Source: Marisimplicoccus sp038110465 (GTDB taxonomy: Bacteria; Bacteroidota; Bacteroidia; Flavobacteriales; Flavobacteriaceae). Taken from it: DNA of 62,108 nucleotides. The notes below the pieces were generated by a model, which had not been told where the DNA came from, ran no database searches, and worked only from the letters and a program-made list of their open reading frames with translations. The stretch covers positions 1 to 62,108 of the forward strand of contig JAYNJU010000006.1 in assembly GCA_038110465.1 (NCBI GenBank), written 5' to 3'. Positions 44,171 to 53,121 of this stretch are shown here, in pieces. How positions within the stretch are numbered: position 1 is the first letter of the stretch; every line of letters starts with the position of its first letter. The translations under genes were made by a program, and so were the position numbers.

Positions 44171-45701
44171 TATCAAATTTTATACCCTGAGCAAGTGGTA
44201 GTTCAGAAGAAAAGTTAATTGTATTTGTTTGTCTTCTCATGTAGATCTTCCATGCATCAGAACCGCTTTCTCTTCCTCCACCAGTATCTTTTTCACCCCC
44301 AAAAGCTCCACCAATTTCAGCTCCAGAAGTTCCAATATTTACATTTGCGATACCGCAATCGCTTCCCCAATGAGATAAAAATATTTCAGCTTCTTTAAGA
44401 TTGTTTGTCATTATTGCAGACGACAAACCCTGATCAACTTCATTTTGAATATTTATTGCATTTTCAACATTACCTGAGTACTTTATTAAGTATAAAATAG
44501 GCGCAAAAGTCTCTTTGTGAACTATTTCAATAGAATGGTCAACCTCTGCAATAGCAGGTTTAACATAACATCCACTTTTATAATCATCTCCACTTAAAAC
44601 ACCACCTTTTATTAAAAATTTACCACCTTGCTCAGTAATACTTTCTAATGCATTTTTATATATACTAACAGCGTCTTTATCTATTAGGGGGCCAACATGA
44701 TTATTTGAATCTAAAGGATCTCCTATTTTAATCTGATCATATGCCCTCAGAAGTCCTTCTTTAACTTTATCATAAATGTCTTTGTGAACAATTAACCTTC
44801 TAGTTGAAGTGCAACGTTGACCACAAGTTCCAACTGCACCAAAAACAGCACCCATAATTGTCATTTTTAAATCAGCGTCTGGTGTAACAATTATTGCATT
44901 ATTACCTCCAAGCTCTAAAAGAGTTTTTCCCAATCTTGAGCCAACTTTTTCTGCAACAATTCTACCCATTCTTGTAGATCCAGTAGCAGAAATCAAAGGT
45001 ATTTCTCTAGATTCAGATAATAACTCACCTATCTTATAGTCGCCATTAATTAAACAAGACACACCTTCAGGAACGTCATTTTCTTTAAAAACTTCGCCAA
45101 TTATTTTTTGACAAATTAGACTACAAAGAGGAGTTTTTTCACTAGGTTTCCATATAGTAGTATTTCCACAAATCCACGAAAGGGCAACATTCCAGCTCCA
45201 AACAGCTACTGGAAAATTAAATGCTGAAATTATCCCAATTATTCCAAGTGGATGATATTGTTCATACATTCTATGTGTAGGTCTTTCAGAGTGCATAGTT
45301 AAACCATGTAACTGTCTTGAAAGGCCAACTGCAAAATCACAAATATCAATCATCTCCTGAACTTCACCAAGTCCTTCTTGATATGATTTACCCATTTCAT
45401 AAGATACTAGTTTACCAATTAATTCTTTTTCTTCTCTTAATTTATTTCCAAATTGTCTTACAAGCTCACCTCTTTTAGGCGCAGGAATTTCTCTGAATTT
45501 TTTAAAAGCACTATTTGAAATCTTAACTATTTCATCAAATTCTTTTTTAGTCCCTCCTTTTACTTTTCTGATTAAATTACCATCTACAGGTGAGTAGCTC
45601 TCAATAACTTCTCCAGATCCAAACCAATTTGAACCGGTTGAACAACCCTCTGATAGCTCATCTATATTATATTTTTGAAATAAATCTTTTAAATCAGTCA
45701 T
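44163..45701 (-). CDS. Aldehyde dehydrogenase, ALDH7 / aminoadipate-semialdehyde type
   Basis: A 512-residue NAD-dependent aldehyde dehydrogenase. The general-base glutamate lies in LLELGGNNAII, and the catalytic cysteine in GTCGQRCTSTRRL. SATGSTRMGR is the cofactor loop. The C-terminus GGAFGGEKDTGGGRESGSDAWKIYMR is characteristic of the antiquitin/ALDH7 group, which oxidises 2-aminoadipate semialdehyde in lysine breakdown. Other aldehydes are possible. It follows pyk on the same strand after three bases, probably as the last gene of the acpP-fabF run. Confidence 0.88.
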   Translation of the reverse strand: MTDLKDLFQKYNIDELSEGCSTGSNWFGSGEVIESYSPVDGNLIRKVKGGTKKEFDEIVKISNSAFKKFREIPAPKRGELVRQFGNKLREEKELIGKLVSYEMGKSYQEGLGEVQEMIDICDFAVGLSRQLHGLTMHSERPTHRMYEQYHPLGIIGIISAFNFPVAVWSWNVALSWICGNTTIWKPSEKTPLCSLICQKIIGEVFKENDVPEGVSCLINGDYKIGELLSESREIPLISATGSTRMGRIVAEKVGSRLGKTLLELGGNNAIIVTPDADLKMTIMGAVFGAVGTCGQRCTSTRRLIVHKDIYDKVKEGLLRAYDQIKIGDPLDSNNHVGPLIDKDAVSIYKNALESITEQGGKFLIKGGVLSGDDYKSGCYVKPAIAEVDHSIEIVHKETFAPILYLIKYSGNVENAINIQNEVDQGLSSAIMTNNLKEAEIFLSHWGSDCGIANVNIGTSGAEIGGAFGGEKDTGGGRESGSDAWKIYMRRQTNTINFSSELPLAQGIKFDIT

Positions 45702-45704
45702 ATA

Positions 45705-47135
45705 TTATATTCTTGAAACTCTAATAGTATTTACCATTCCTTTTTTTTCCACTGGCATTGAGGTTAGATTTATAACTTTATCATCTTTCTGTAAATATTT
45801 ATTTTCATAGGCAATATTATTTATTTGCTCAATTGTTTTATCAGTACTCTCTAATCCATCATAATAAAAAGCTTTAACCCCCCAAAGCAAGTTAAGTTGA
45901 GAAAGAATTCTTTTATTTGATGTAAATACCAAAATATGAGATTTAGGTCTCCAAGAGGAAATTTGATATGCAGTATATCCACTATTTGTAAGAGTACTAA
46001 TTGCTTTTGCTTTGGTATCATTTGCTATTTTAGAAGCATGAAAACAAACAGACTTTGTTATAAATCTTTCTGACTCAAAATCAACAGGATGCTTATGTTT
46101 TAATGAAATTAAGTCAGAGTTTTCAACCTTACTTAAAATTCTTGAAATTGTTTGAATAACTTCAATAGGATGATCTCCTACAGAAGTTTCTCCTGATAGC
46201 ATTACCGCATCTGCTCCATCCATAACAGAATTAGCAACATCATTTACTTCAGCTCTATTTGGATTTAAACTCTTCATCATACTTTCCATCATTTGAGTAG
46301 CAATTATTACAGGAATTCTAGCTTTTTTTGCTTTATTAACTAGTTTTTTTTGTATTAATGGTACTTCTGCAGCATTAATCTCTACTCCTAGATCACCTCT
46401 TGCAACCATAATTCCACTAGCAACTTTCATAATCTCATCTATATTTTTCACTCCTTCTGGTTTCTCAATTTTGGCTATTACAGGAATTCTATGATTAGAA
46501 TTATTTTTGATTATTGAAATCAAGGATTCAATATCTGATTTATGTCTAACAAAGGATAACGCTATCCAGTCAACATTTTCTTTTGTTGCAAAAATTGCAT
46601 CCTCTATATCTTTTTTGGTTAATGCTGGTTGAGAGATATTAGTATTTGGTAGATTAAATCCTTTGTTTGATGATAGATCTCCTCCTTGAATTACCTCTAC
46701 TTGAATAGTATTCTTATTATCTGTCTTGATTGCTTTCAATATTATCTTACCATCATCAACTAATATTTTTTCACCTTTTTGGATATCTTTTGCTAGGTTT
46801 TTATAGTTTAAATAAATTTTTTCTTTATCTCCTAAAAATTCTTTATCTGTTTTTACTGTAATAATATCTCCTACACTTAGAGTAGTATTTTGTTTTATTT
46901 CACCTATTCTAAGTTTAGGCCCTTGTAAATCAGCAAGAATAGCAGTGTTTGAAGATGTTTTTTCATTTAAATCTCTAATGTTCTTAATTATCTTTTTTGC
47001 TTCTTCGTGGGAGGAATGAGAGAAGTTTATTCTTAAAACATCAACTCCTTCATTTATTAATTTCTCAATCATATCAATCGAAGAAGATGAAGGACCTAGT
47101 GTTGCAATTATTTTTGTTTTTTTAATCCTCTTCAT
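45705..47135 (-). CDS. pyk: Pyruvate kinase
   Basis: A 476-residue glycolytic enzyme forming pyruvate and ATP. Landmarks: TKIIATLGPSS, RINFSHSSHEEA, LQGPKLRIGEI, the B-domain lid, then IPVIAKIEKPEGV with the catalytic lysine, MVARGDLGVEI and IIATQMMESMMKSLNPNRAE. The C-terminal regulatory domain ends VNTIRVSRI. It overlaps the preceding IPExxxVDY-type gene by 4 bases (ATGA). Confidence 0.95.
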   Translation of the reverse strand: MKRIKKTKIIATLGPSSSSIDMIEKLINEGVDVLRINFSHSSHEEAKKIIKNIRDLNEKTSSNTAILADLQGPKLRIGEIKQNTTLSVGDIITVKTDKEFLGDKEKIYLNYKNLAKDIQKGEKILVDDGKIILKAIKTDNKNTIQVEVIQGGDLSSNKGFNLPNTNISQPALTKKDIEDAIFATKENVDWIALSFVRHKSDIESLISIIKNNSNHRIPVIAKIEKPEGVKNIDEIMKVASGIMVARGDLGVEINAAEVPLIQKKLVNKAKKARIPVIIATQMMESMMKSLNPNRAEVNDVANSVMDGADAVMLSGETSVGDHPIEVIQTISRILSKVENSDLISLKHKHPVDFESERFITKSVCFHASKIANDTKAKAISTLTNSGYTAYQISSWRPKSHILVFTSNKRILSQLNLLWGVKAFYYDGLESTDKTIEQINNIAYENKYLQKDDKVINLTSMPVEKKGMVNTIRVSRI

Positions 47136-47596
47136 AAATCTAAATTAAAATTTTCATCTATATTTTTTTCTGGTATTTTGTAAGAAATAGAAACTGTAGG
47201 AATATTCGACATCTTTTTTATCAAATTAGTTGTAGAAAAAAAGCAGTTTTGTTTAATTAAATAGTCAACTTGTTTAAGAGAATCTATCAAATATAATTCT
47301 TTTGAATCAGAGATGCTAAAAAGAGAGTCATTTGGTTTATTATCATAATTTTCAATTTTATACTTGTTAGGAAAAAGTTCAAAATCAATTCCTTTTTTTT
47401 CATTAACCCATTTAAAATGAGGGATTAAACCTAGATTATTTACTAATACATCTTTTTTAGATCTTGAAAAATTTGTAAAACAAAATCTATTCAGTTGATA
47501 AGCTAAGGAATAAATTTTCAAACCAGAATTTATTGCAATTAGCTTAAATCTTTCTTGAATTACCGAATCTAGTTTTAAAATCTGTCTGATATTTAT
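47132..47596 (-). CDS. IPExxxVDY-family protein with no canonical start codon
   Basis: About 154 residues; function unknown. The family motif is recognisable in degenerate form as IDSLKQVDY near the C-terminal half. The family N-terminus normally holds a LIAIH...YRLAYxLN stretch; here FKLIAIN..YSLAYQLNRF lies in frame upstream of the first usable start (TTG at 47521), so that TTG is too late. There is no ATG, GTG or TTG between it and the fabF stop. An ATA at 47594-47596 sits where the family start should be. Either a rare start is used or the ATA is a substituted or miscalled ATG. The gene lies between fabF and pyk. Confidence 0.6.
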   Translation of the reverse strand: MNIRQILKLDSVIQERFKLIAINSGLKIYSLAYQLNRFCFTNFSRSKKDVLVNNLGLIPHFKWVNEKKGIDFELFPNKYKIENYDNKPNDSLFSISDSKELYLIDSLKQVDYLIKQNCFFSTTNLIKKMSNIPTVSISYKIPEKNIDENFNLDL

Positions 47597-47605
47597 GTCT
47601 TTAAC

Positions 47606-48853
47606 CTATATCTTTTTAAATATAACACATGCATTATGTCCTCCAAAACCAAAAGTGTTAGACATGGCAATTTTAATGGATCTTTTTTGAGGAGAAGAAA
47701 AAGTAAAGTTAAGTTTAGAGTCTATGTCTTCATCATCATTAAAATGATTTATTGTTGGAGGAATCATTTCATGTTTAATAGCCAAAACGCATGAGATAGC
47801 TTCAACAGCACCTGCAGCACCTAGAAGGTGACCAGTCATAGATTTAGTAGAATTTATATTTAATTTATACGAATGATCTTCAAATACAGACTTTACCGCT
47901 TTTGTCTCAGCTACATCTCCTAAGGGTGTAGAAGTTCCATGCATGTTAATTAACTCTACATCAGATGGATCAAGTCCAGCATCATCCAAACAGTTCTTCA
48001 TTACCTTTATTGCACCTCTTCCATCAGGGTGAGGTGCTGTCATATGATAAGCATCACAAGACAATCCACCACCAATAAGTTCAGCATATATTTTTGCGCC
48101 TCTATTTAAAGCATGTTCATATTCTTCTAGAATTAATGCTCCAGCACCCTCTCCAAGAACAAACCCATCACGATCTCTATCAAATGGTCTAGAAGCAGTC
48201 GAAGGATCATCATTTCTGGTAGATAGTGCGTGCATTGCATTAAACCCTGCAACTCCTGCAATTGTAACTGGAGCCTCAGATCCACCTGCAACTATTACAT
48301 CAGCATGTCCAATTCGAATATAGTTTAATGCATCTATCAATGCATTAGATGAAGATGCACATGCTGATACAGTAGCATAGTTAGGCCCTTGAAACCCATA
48401 TTTCATTGCTATTAAACCAGCTGCTATATCAGGTATCATTTTTGGAATAAAGAATGGATTAAACCTTGGTGTCCCGTCTCCCTCAGCAAAATTGAGTACT
48501 TCGTTTTGAAACGTTTCTAAACCTCCAATACCGGCCCCCCATATTACACCAACTCTATCAAAATTTGGACTTGATTCTATTAAGCTGGAATCTTTGATTG
48601 CTTCACTCGCAGCAACAATTCCATACTGTGAAAAACGATCATACCTTCTGAATTCTTTTTTTTCAAAATGATCAGCAGGATCAAAACCTTTTACTTCACA
48701 TGCAAATTTTGTTTTGAAGTTTGAGGCATCAAAATAGGTAATATTAGAGCAGCCACTGGTTCCGCTTATCAAACCATTCCAATATGAGTTTAGATCATTA
48801 CCAATAGGAGTCAAAGCTCCCATTCCTGTAACAACAACTCTCCTTGATGTCAT
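47606..48853 (-). CDS. fabF: Beta-ketoacyl-ACP synthase II
   Basis: A 415-residue condensing enzyme of fatty acid elongation. The Cys-His-His triad is present: C in ATVSACASSSNA, H in NMHGTSTPLGD and H in STKSMTGHLLGAAG. The opening RRVVVTGMGALTPIGN and end FGFGGHNACVIFKK are standard. It stops with TAG. acpP is 9 bases upstream on the same strand. In many flavobacteria rnc follows fabF; here the IPExxxVDY-type frame begins at once. Confidence 0.95.
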   Translation of the reverse strand: MTSRRVVVTGMGALTPIGNDLNSYWNGLISGTSGCSNITYFDASNFKTKFACEVKGFDPADHFEKKEFRRYDRFSQYGIVAASEAIKDSSLIESSPNFDRVGVIWGAGIGGLETFQNEVLNFAEGDGTPRFNPFFIPKMIPDIAAGLIAMKYGFQGPNYATVSACASSSNALIDALNYIRIGHADVIVAGGSEAPVTIAGVAGFNAMHALSTRNDDPSTASRPFDRDRDGFVLGEGAGALILEEYEHALNRGAKIYAELIGGGLSCDAYHMTAPHPDGRGAIKVMKNCLDDAGLDPSDVELINMHGTSTPLGDVAETKAVKSVFEDHSYKLNINSTKSMTGHLLGAAGAVEAISCVLAIKHEMIPPTINHFNDDEDIDSKLNFTFSSPQKRSIKIAMSNTFGFGGHNACVIFKKI

Positions 48854-48862
48854 TATTAAAAT

Positions 48863-49096
48863 TTATTTTGACTTTTCGATAAACTCGATAGCTTGGCCAA
48901 CAGAAACTATATTTTCTGCTTGGTCATCAGGAATTTGAATATCAAACTCTTTTTCGAATTCCATAATTAATTCTACTGTGTCTAATGAATCTGCCCCTAA
49001 GTCGTTTGTAAAACTTGCTTCAGGAACAACTTCATTTTCATCAACACCTAATTTATCTACAATTATTGCTTTTACTCTTGAAGAAATATCTGACAT
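48863..49096 (-). CDS. acpP: Acyl carrier protein
   Basis: A 77-residue acidic carrier protein. The phosphopantetheine site is Ser37 in LGADSLDTVEL. I choose the ATG at 49096 (MSDISSRVKAI), which gives the standard ACP length; an in-frame TTG at 49126 would add ten residues but coincides with the promoter box. It heads the acpP-fabF-IPExxxVDY-pyk-ALDH run and is divergent from purN. Confidence 0.95.
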   Translation of the reverse strand: MSDISSRVKAIIVDKLGVDENEVVPEASFTNDLGADSLDTVELIMEFEKEFDIQIPDDQAENIVSVGQAIEFIEKSK

Positions 49097-49123
49097 AATA
49101 TTTTTGTTTATGAGTTCAGATGC

Positions 49124-49131
49124 CAAAATTA
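49124..49131 (-). promoter_or_regulatory. -7 promoter box of acpP
   Basis: On the minus strand this is TAATTTTG, an exact TAnnTTTG. The transcript would start near 49119, some 23 bases before the ATG at 49096. No -33 TTG at the usual spacing. Confidence 0.45.
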
Positions 49132-49232
49132 AAAAAACTTTATCTAAAACTCGTCTTAAAATCCTAAATTATACCTTTATTTGTTAAATAAAAAAACTTT
49201 TTTTCAATTATTATGAACCTCCATAATTTTAT

Positions 49233-49790
49233 ATGAAAAAAGAAGTAATAATTTTTATCTCCGGAAAAGGCACAAACGCTTTAAACATAATTGAATATTC
49301 AAAAAAAACTGATAGTTTTTGTGTTTCCCATATTTTCTCGAATAATATTCACTTTCAAAATGAAAAAATAAAAAACCCTGAGATTAAATACTTTCTATTC
49401 AAAAATGATGAATTAGACTTTAAGGTTTTAGAAGAGGTAAAAAAAATAAACCCTCAATTAATAATACTAGCAGGATTTTTAAAAAAAATACCTAAATCAT
49501 TTATATCCCATTTTAAAAATAGAATAATTAATATTCACCCATCACTTCTTCCAAAATATGGAGGTATAGGAATGTATGGATCTGCTATCCATGAGAATGT
49601 AATAAAAAATAAAGAAATTAATACTGGAATTACAATTCATTATGTTTCCGAAGAATATGATGAAGGAAAAATAATTTTTCAAAAACCTATTCCAATTAAT
49701 CAGGATGATGATGCTAAAACAATTGAAAAAAAAATTCATATGTTAGAATATGAATATTATCCAAAAATAATAGAGTCTCTTTTAAATTAA
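49233..49790 (+). CDS. purN: Phosphoribosylglycinamide formyltransferase
   Basis: A 185-residue enzyme adding a formyl group from 10-formyl-tetrahydrofolate in purine synthesis. ISGKGTNALNI is the phosphate loop, and NIHPSLLPKYGG contains the catalytic Asn and His. TGITIHYVSEEYDEGKIIFQ carries the catalytic Asp region. The glycine-rich loop reads SGKGTN rather than the common SGSGTN. It is the first gene of a plus-strand run with rnhA, a pfkB-type kinase and the PurF-like gene. It overlaps rnhA by 1 base. Confidence 0.9.
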   Translation: MKKEVIIFISGKGTNALNIIEYSKKTDSFCVSHIFSNNIHFQNEKIKNPEIKYFLFKNDELDFKVLEEVKKINPQLIILAGFLKKIPKSFISHFKNRIINIHPSLLPKYGGIGMYGSAIHENVIKNKEINTGITIHYVSEEYDEGKIIFQKPIPINQDDDAKTIEKKIHMLEYEYYPKIIESLLN

Positions 49791-50257
49791 TGAAAGCTAA
49801 TAAAATAATTATTTATACTGATGGATCATCAATTGGCAACCCAGGGCCAGGAGGTTATGGAATAGTAATGTTATCTAAAAACCAAAATTATATAAAAGAA
49901 TTTAGTGAAGGATACAAGTTAACTACAAACAATAGAATGGAATTACTTGCTGTAATAGTTGCCCTAGAGAAGATTAAAGTTAAAAATGCTGAAGTAGATA
50001 TTTATACAGACTCAAAATATGTTTCAGATGCTGTTGAAAAAGAATGGGTATTTAATTGGGAGAAAAAAAACTTTAAGGATAAGAAAAATGAAGATTTATG
50101 GATAAGGTTTTTGAAAATCTATAATTTGCACAATATAAAATTTATTTGGGTAAAAGGTCATAGTAATAATAAGTATAATGATAGATGTGATAAACTGGCC
50201 AATAATGCAGCAAAAAGTAATAATCTTATTGAAGATATAGGATACAATAAAATTTAA
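49790..50257 (+). CDS. rnhA: Ribonuclease HI
   Basis: A 155-residue RNase H that cuts RNA in RNA-DNA hybrids. The four acidic residues are visible: D in YTDGSSIGNPG, E in NNRMELLAV, D in IYTDSKYV and D in YNDRCDKLA, plus the histidine in WVKGHSNN. The length is normal for the bacterial type I enzyme. It starts inside the purN stop (TAATG). Confidence 0.94.
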   Translation: MKANKIIIYTDGSSIGNPGPGGYGIVMLSKNQNYIKEFSEGYKLTTNNRMELLAVIVALEKIKVKNAEVDIYTDSKYVSDAVEKEWVFNWEKKNFKDKKNEDLWIRFLKIYNLHNIKFIWVKGHSNNKYNDRCDKLANNAAKSNNLIEDIGYNKI

Positions 50258-50268
50258 AAATCAAAATT

Positions 50269-51171
50269 ATGTCAAAAAAATCTTTATTAATAGTTGCTTC
50301 CTTGGCTTATGATGGAATTGAAACCCATGAAAATAAAGTAGATCATATTCTTGGAGGTGCAGGATCATATATATGCTTATCACTAAAACATTTTAAGGCA
50401 ACCTGTTCAATTGTCTCTGTTGTTGGATATGATTTTGAAAAGGAAGATCTTGATTTACTAGAATCATGTGGTATAGATATTTCCGGAGTTGAAATTATAC
50501 AAAACGATAAAACTTTTTATTGGAGTTGTATTTATAAGAATAATTTTAAAGAAAGAGTCACTACAAGAACAGACTTAAATGTCATGGAATACTTTAATCC
50601 TGTAATTCCTAAAAAAAATTTAAATCCTGATATTTTATTATTAGGAAATCTTCATCCGGATATACAATTAAAGGCAATTAAACAGCTTAATAAAAAACCT
50701 GATTTAGTAATACTAGACACAATGAACTTTTGGATTGAAAATTTTTGGGATTCTTTAAGAGAAGTTATAGCTAATTCAGACTTAATTTCTATAAATGATG
50801 AAGAATCTGAAATGATTACTGGCGAAAAAAATCTTGAAAAAGCTGCAGAAATTCTTCATGGTTTAGGCCCAAAATATGTAATTATTAAAAAAGCTGAAGC
50901 AGGTGCAGAGCTATTTAATTTTAATAATAAGTCAAAATTCAATGCTTTTAAAGTTACTAATGTAGTAGATCCTACTGGAGCAGGTGATTGTTTTGTTGGT
51001 GGTATAGCAGGATACCTAACTCAATGTGATGAAATATCATTTAAAAATATTGAGTCTGCAATTGCTTACGGAACTTCAATAGCTTCTTATAATGTTGAAA
51101 GTATGGGAACAAAAAACTTACTAAATTTGACAATGGAAGATATCAAATCAAGAATCAATACTATAAATTAG
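50269..51171 (+). CDS. PfkB-family carbohydrate/nucleoside kinase
   Basis: A 300-residue ribokinase-fold kinase. ILGGAGSYICLSLKHF near the N-terminus is the substrate loop, and VVDPTGAGDCFVGGIAGYL contains the GAGD anion hole with the catalytic aspartate. The substrate is not predictable, but the setting among purN and a PurF-like gene makes a ribose or nucleoside substrate plausible. The gene is 11 bases after rnhA, and the next gene starts right at its TAG. Confidence 0.87.
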   Translation: MSKKSLLIVASLAYDGIETHENKVDHILGGAGSYICLSLKHFKATCSIVSVVGYDFEKEDLDLLESCGIDISGVEIIQNDKTFYWSCIYKNNFKERVTTRTDLNVMEYFNPVIPKKNLNPDILLLGNLHPDIQLKAIKQLNKKPDLVILDTMNFWIENFWDSLREVIANSDLISINDEESEMITGEKNLEKAAEILHGLGPKYVIIKKAEAGAELFNFNNKSKFNAFKVTNVVDPTGAGDCFVGGIAGYLTQCDEISFKNIESAIAYGTSIASYNVESMGTKNLLNLTMEDIKSRINTIN

Positions 51172-52986
51172 GTGAGTGACAAGATAAAACATGAATGTGG
51201 TATTTCTTTAATCCACTTAAAAAAGCCTTTAGAATTTTATACTCAAAAATATGGCTCTCATATGTATGGAGTTGATAAAATGTTTTTGATGATGGAAAAA
51301 CAAAAAAATAGAGGTCAAGATGGAGCAGGTTATGCAAGTATTAAATTCAATCTTAAGCCTGGAGAAAAATATTTTTATAGAGTTAGATCATTTAAACAAC
51401 AGGCAATTCACTCTATTTTTAAAAAAATAAATAAAAAATTATCAAATTTTTTAAAGACAAATAAAATCAATAAAGATTCCAAGGAATTCTATAAAAAGTC
51501 ACCATTTATTGGAAATGTAATGCTAGGTCATGTTAGATATGGAACTTATGGAAAAAATTCAATTGATTATGTTCAGCCAATGATGAGACAAAACAATTGG
51601 ATGAATAGAAACCTCATTTTAGCTGGTAACTTCAATATGACTAATACAGATGAACTTTTTAATAGCTTGGTTAAGCTTGGACAACATCCTAGAGAACAGT
51701 CAGATACTATAACTATAATGGAAAAAATTGGTCATTTTCTTGACTCTGAGGTCATAGCTAAATATAACAAGTATAAAAAAGATGGAATTAATAAGGTAGA
51801 GATGCCTCCTTTGATTGAGAAGAATTTAGATTTAGTCAAAATTTTAAAAAAATCAGCAAAAAAATGGGATGGTGGATATGTTATTGCTGGATTAATTGGT
51901 CATGGAGATTCATTTATAATAAGAGACCCTCATGGCATCAGACCAGCTTATTATCATGAAAATGATGAGGTAATTGTTGTAGCTTCTGAAAGACCAGCTA
52001 TTCAGACCGTATTTGATATATCTTATTCTGATATCAATGAAATACCTCATGGAAATGCGTTAATAATTAAGAAAAATGGTAAGAGTCAGATTAGAGAAAT
52101 TTTAAAACCAAAGATAAAAAAATCGTGTTCTTTTGAAAGAATTTATTTTTCTAGAGGTTCAGATGCTGATATATATAAAGAGAGAAAAATGTTAGGGAAC
52201 CTACTTATCCCACAAGTGGAAAAAGCAATAAAAAAAGATTATAAAAACACTGTTTTTTCTTTTATACCAAATACTGCAGAGACTTCTTTTCTTGGATTAA
52301 TTGAAAAAGCAAAAAAACATAACCCAAGAATTGAAAAAATTGCTATTAAAGATGCAAAGTTGAGAACATTTATCGCTGAAGATAAAGGAAGAGAAGACTT
52401 AGTAGCTCATGTTTACGATATTACATATGGAGTAGTTAAGAAATCAGACAATCTAGTGATTATTGATGATAGTATAGTAAGAGGTACTACTCTTAGGGAG
52501 AGTATATTAAAAATGTTAATTCGTTTAAATCCAAAAAAAATTATAATTGTATCCAGTGCTCCTCAAATAAGATATCCAGATTGTTATGGAATTGATATGG
52601 CTAAGATTGAAGATTTTATTGCTTTTAGAGCTGCTATAGAATTACATAGGGATAGAGGAACGTATGATAAGATAATCAGTGAAACTTATAAAAAATGCTT
52701 GAAAGCAAAAGAGTCTTTAAATTATAAAACTAACTATGTAAAGGATATTTACAAAGACTTTTCACAAGAAGAGATATCAATTAAAATGTCCAATATGTTA
52801 TTGAGTTCTGAATCTAAAGTGGAGTTAGATATTATTTTTCAGAAAGTTCAGAATCTTCATAAAGCATGCCCAAACCATAAAGGAGATTGGTACTTTACAG
52901 GCAATTACCCAACTAATGGAGGAAATAAAGTTGTGAATCAAGCATTCATTAATTTTGTAGAAGGAAATTCTAACAGAGCATACTAA
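51172..52986 (+). CDS. Large PurF-like amidophosphoribosyltransferase
   Basis: A 604-residue protein, about 100 residues longer than typical PurF. The N-terminal glutaminase begins KHECGISLIHL, so the nucleophile would be Cys9 after removal of eight residues; NRGQDGAGYA and LGHVRYGTYG follow. The C-terminal phosphoribosyl domain has VIIDDSIVRGTTLRES, the PRPP site. It would make phosphoribosylamine, the first purine intermediate, though the enlarged form may have a shifted role. The start is GTG at 51172, right after the kinase stop. A bidirectional terminator lies downstream. Confidence 0.82.
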   Translation: MSDKIKHECGISLIHLKKPLEFYTQKYGSHMYGVDKMFLMMEKQKNRGQDGAGYASIKFNLKPGEKYFYRVRSFKQQAIHSIFKKINKKLSNFLKTNKINKDSKEFYKKSPFIGNVMLGHVRYGTYGKNSIDYVQPMMRQNNWMNRNLILAGNFNMTNTDELFNSLVKLGQHPREQSDTITIMEKIGHFLDSEVIAKYNKYKKDGINKVEMPPLIEKNLDLVKILKKSAKKWDGGYVIAGLIGHGDSFIIRDPHGIRPAYYHENDEVIVVASERPAIQTVFDISYSDINEIPHGNALIIKKNGKSQIREILKPKIKKSCSFERIYFSRGSDADIYKERKMLGNLLIPQVEKAIKKDYKNTVFSFIPNTAETSFLGLIEKAKKHNPRIEKIAIKDAKLRTFIAEDKGREDLVAHVYDITYGVVKKSDNLVIIDDSIVRGTTLRESILKMLIRLNPKKIIIVSSAPQIRYPDCYGIDMAKIEDFIAFRAAIELHRDRGTYDKIISETYKKCLKAKESLNYKTNYVKDIYKDFSQEEISIKMSNMLLSSESKVELDIIFQKVQNLHKACPNHKGDWYFTGNYPTNGGNKVVNQAFINFVEGNSNRAY

Positions 52987-53093
52987 AACTATAATAAAAA
53001 ATAATTTTTAAATAAGTTTTTTTTATTTAAAAAAAATCATAAATTGAACATACCAGAACATAAGTAGGTTAAGTTCATGGTAAGATTTGGGGC

Positions 53094-53121
53094 AAAAAAA
53101 GGGGGGTTACCCCCTTTTTTT
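53094..53121. terminator. Intrinsic terminator shared by PurF-like gene and sodA
   Basis: AAAAAAAGGGGG pairs with CCCCCTTTTTTT (12 bp) around the 4-base loop GTTA. It acts for both converging transcripts and overlaps the sodA stop codon. The G5/C5 stem is conspicuous in this AT-rich DNA. Confidence 0.85.

Noticed and set aside
48978..49187. Plus-strand frame opposite acpP
   Set aside because: It is antisense to the ACP gene and its promoter, with no protein-like features.
53010..53040. T8/A8 hairpin-like stretch after the PurF-like gene
   Set aside because: It consists only of A and T, with no GC stem. The G5/C5 terminator downstream is the convincing one.
53046..53062. Direct repeat GAACATA, two copies one helical turn apart
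   Set aside because: It lies downstream of both converging genes, with no promoter to regulate. It may be chance in a short AT-rich spacer.
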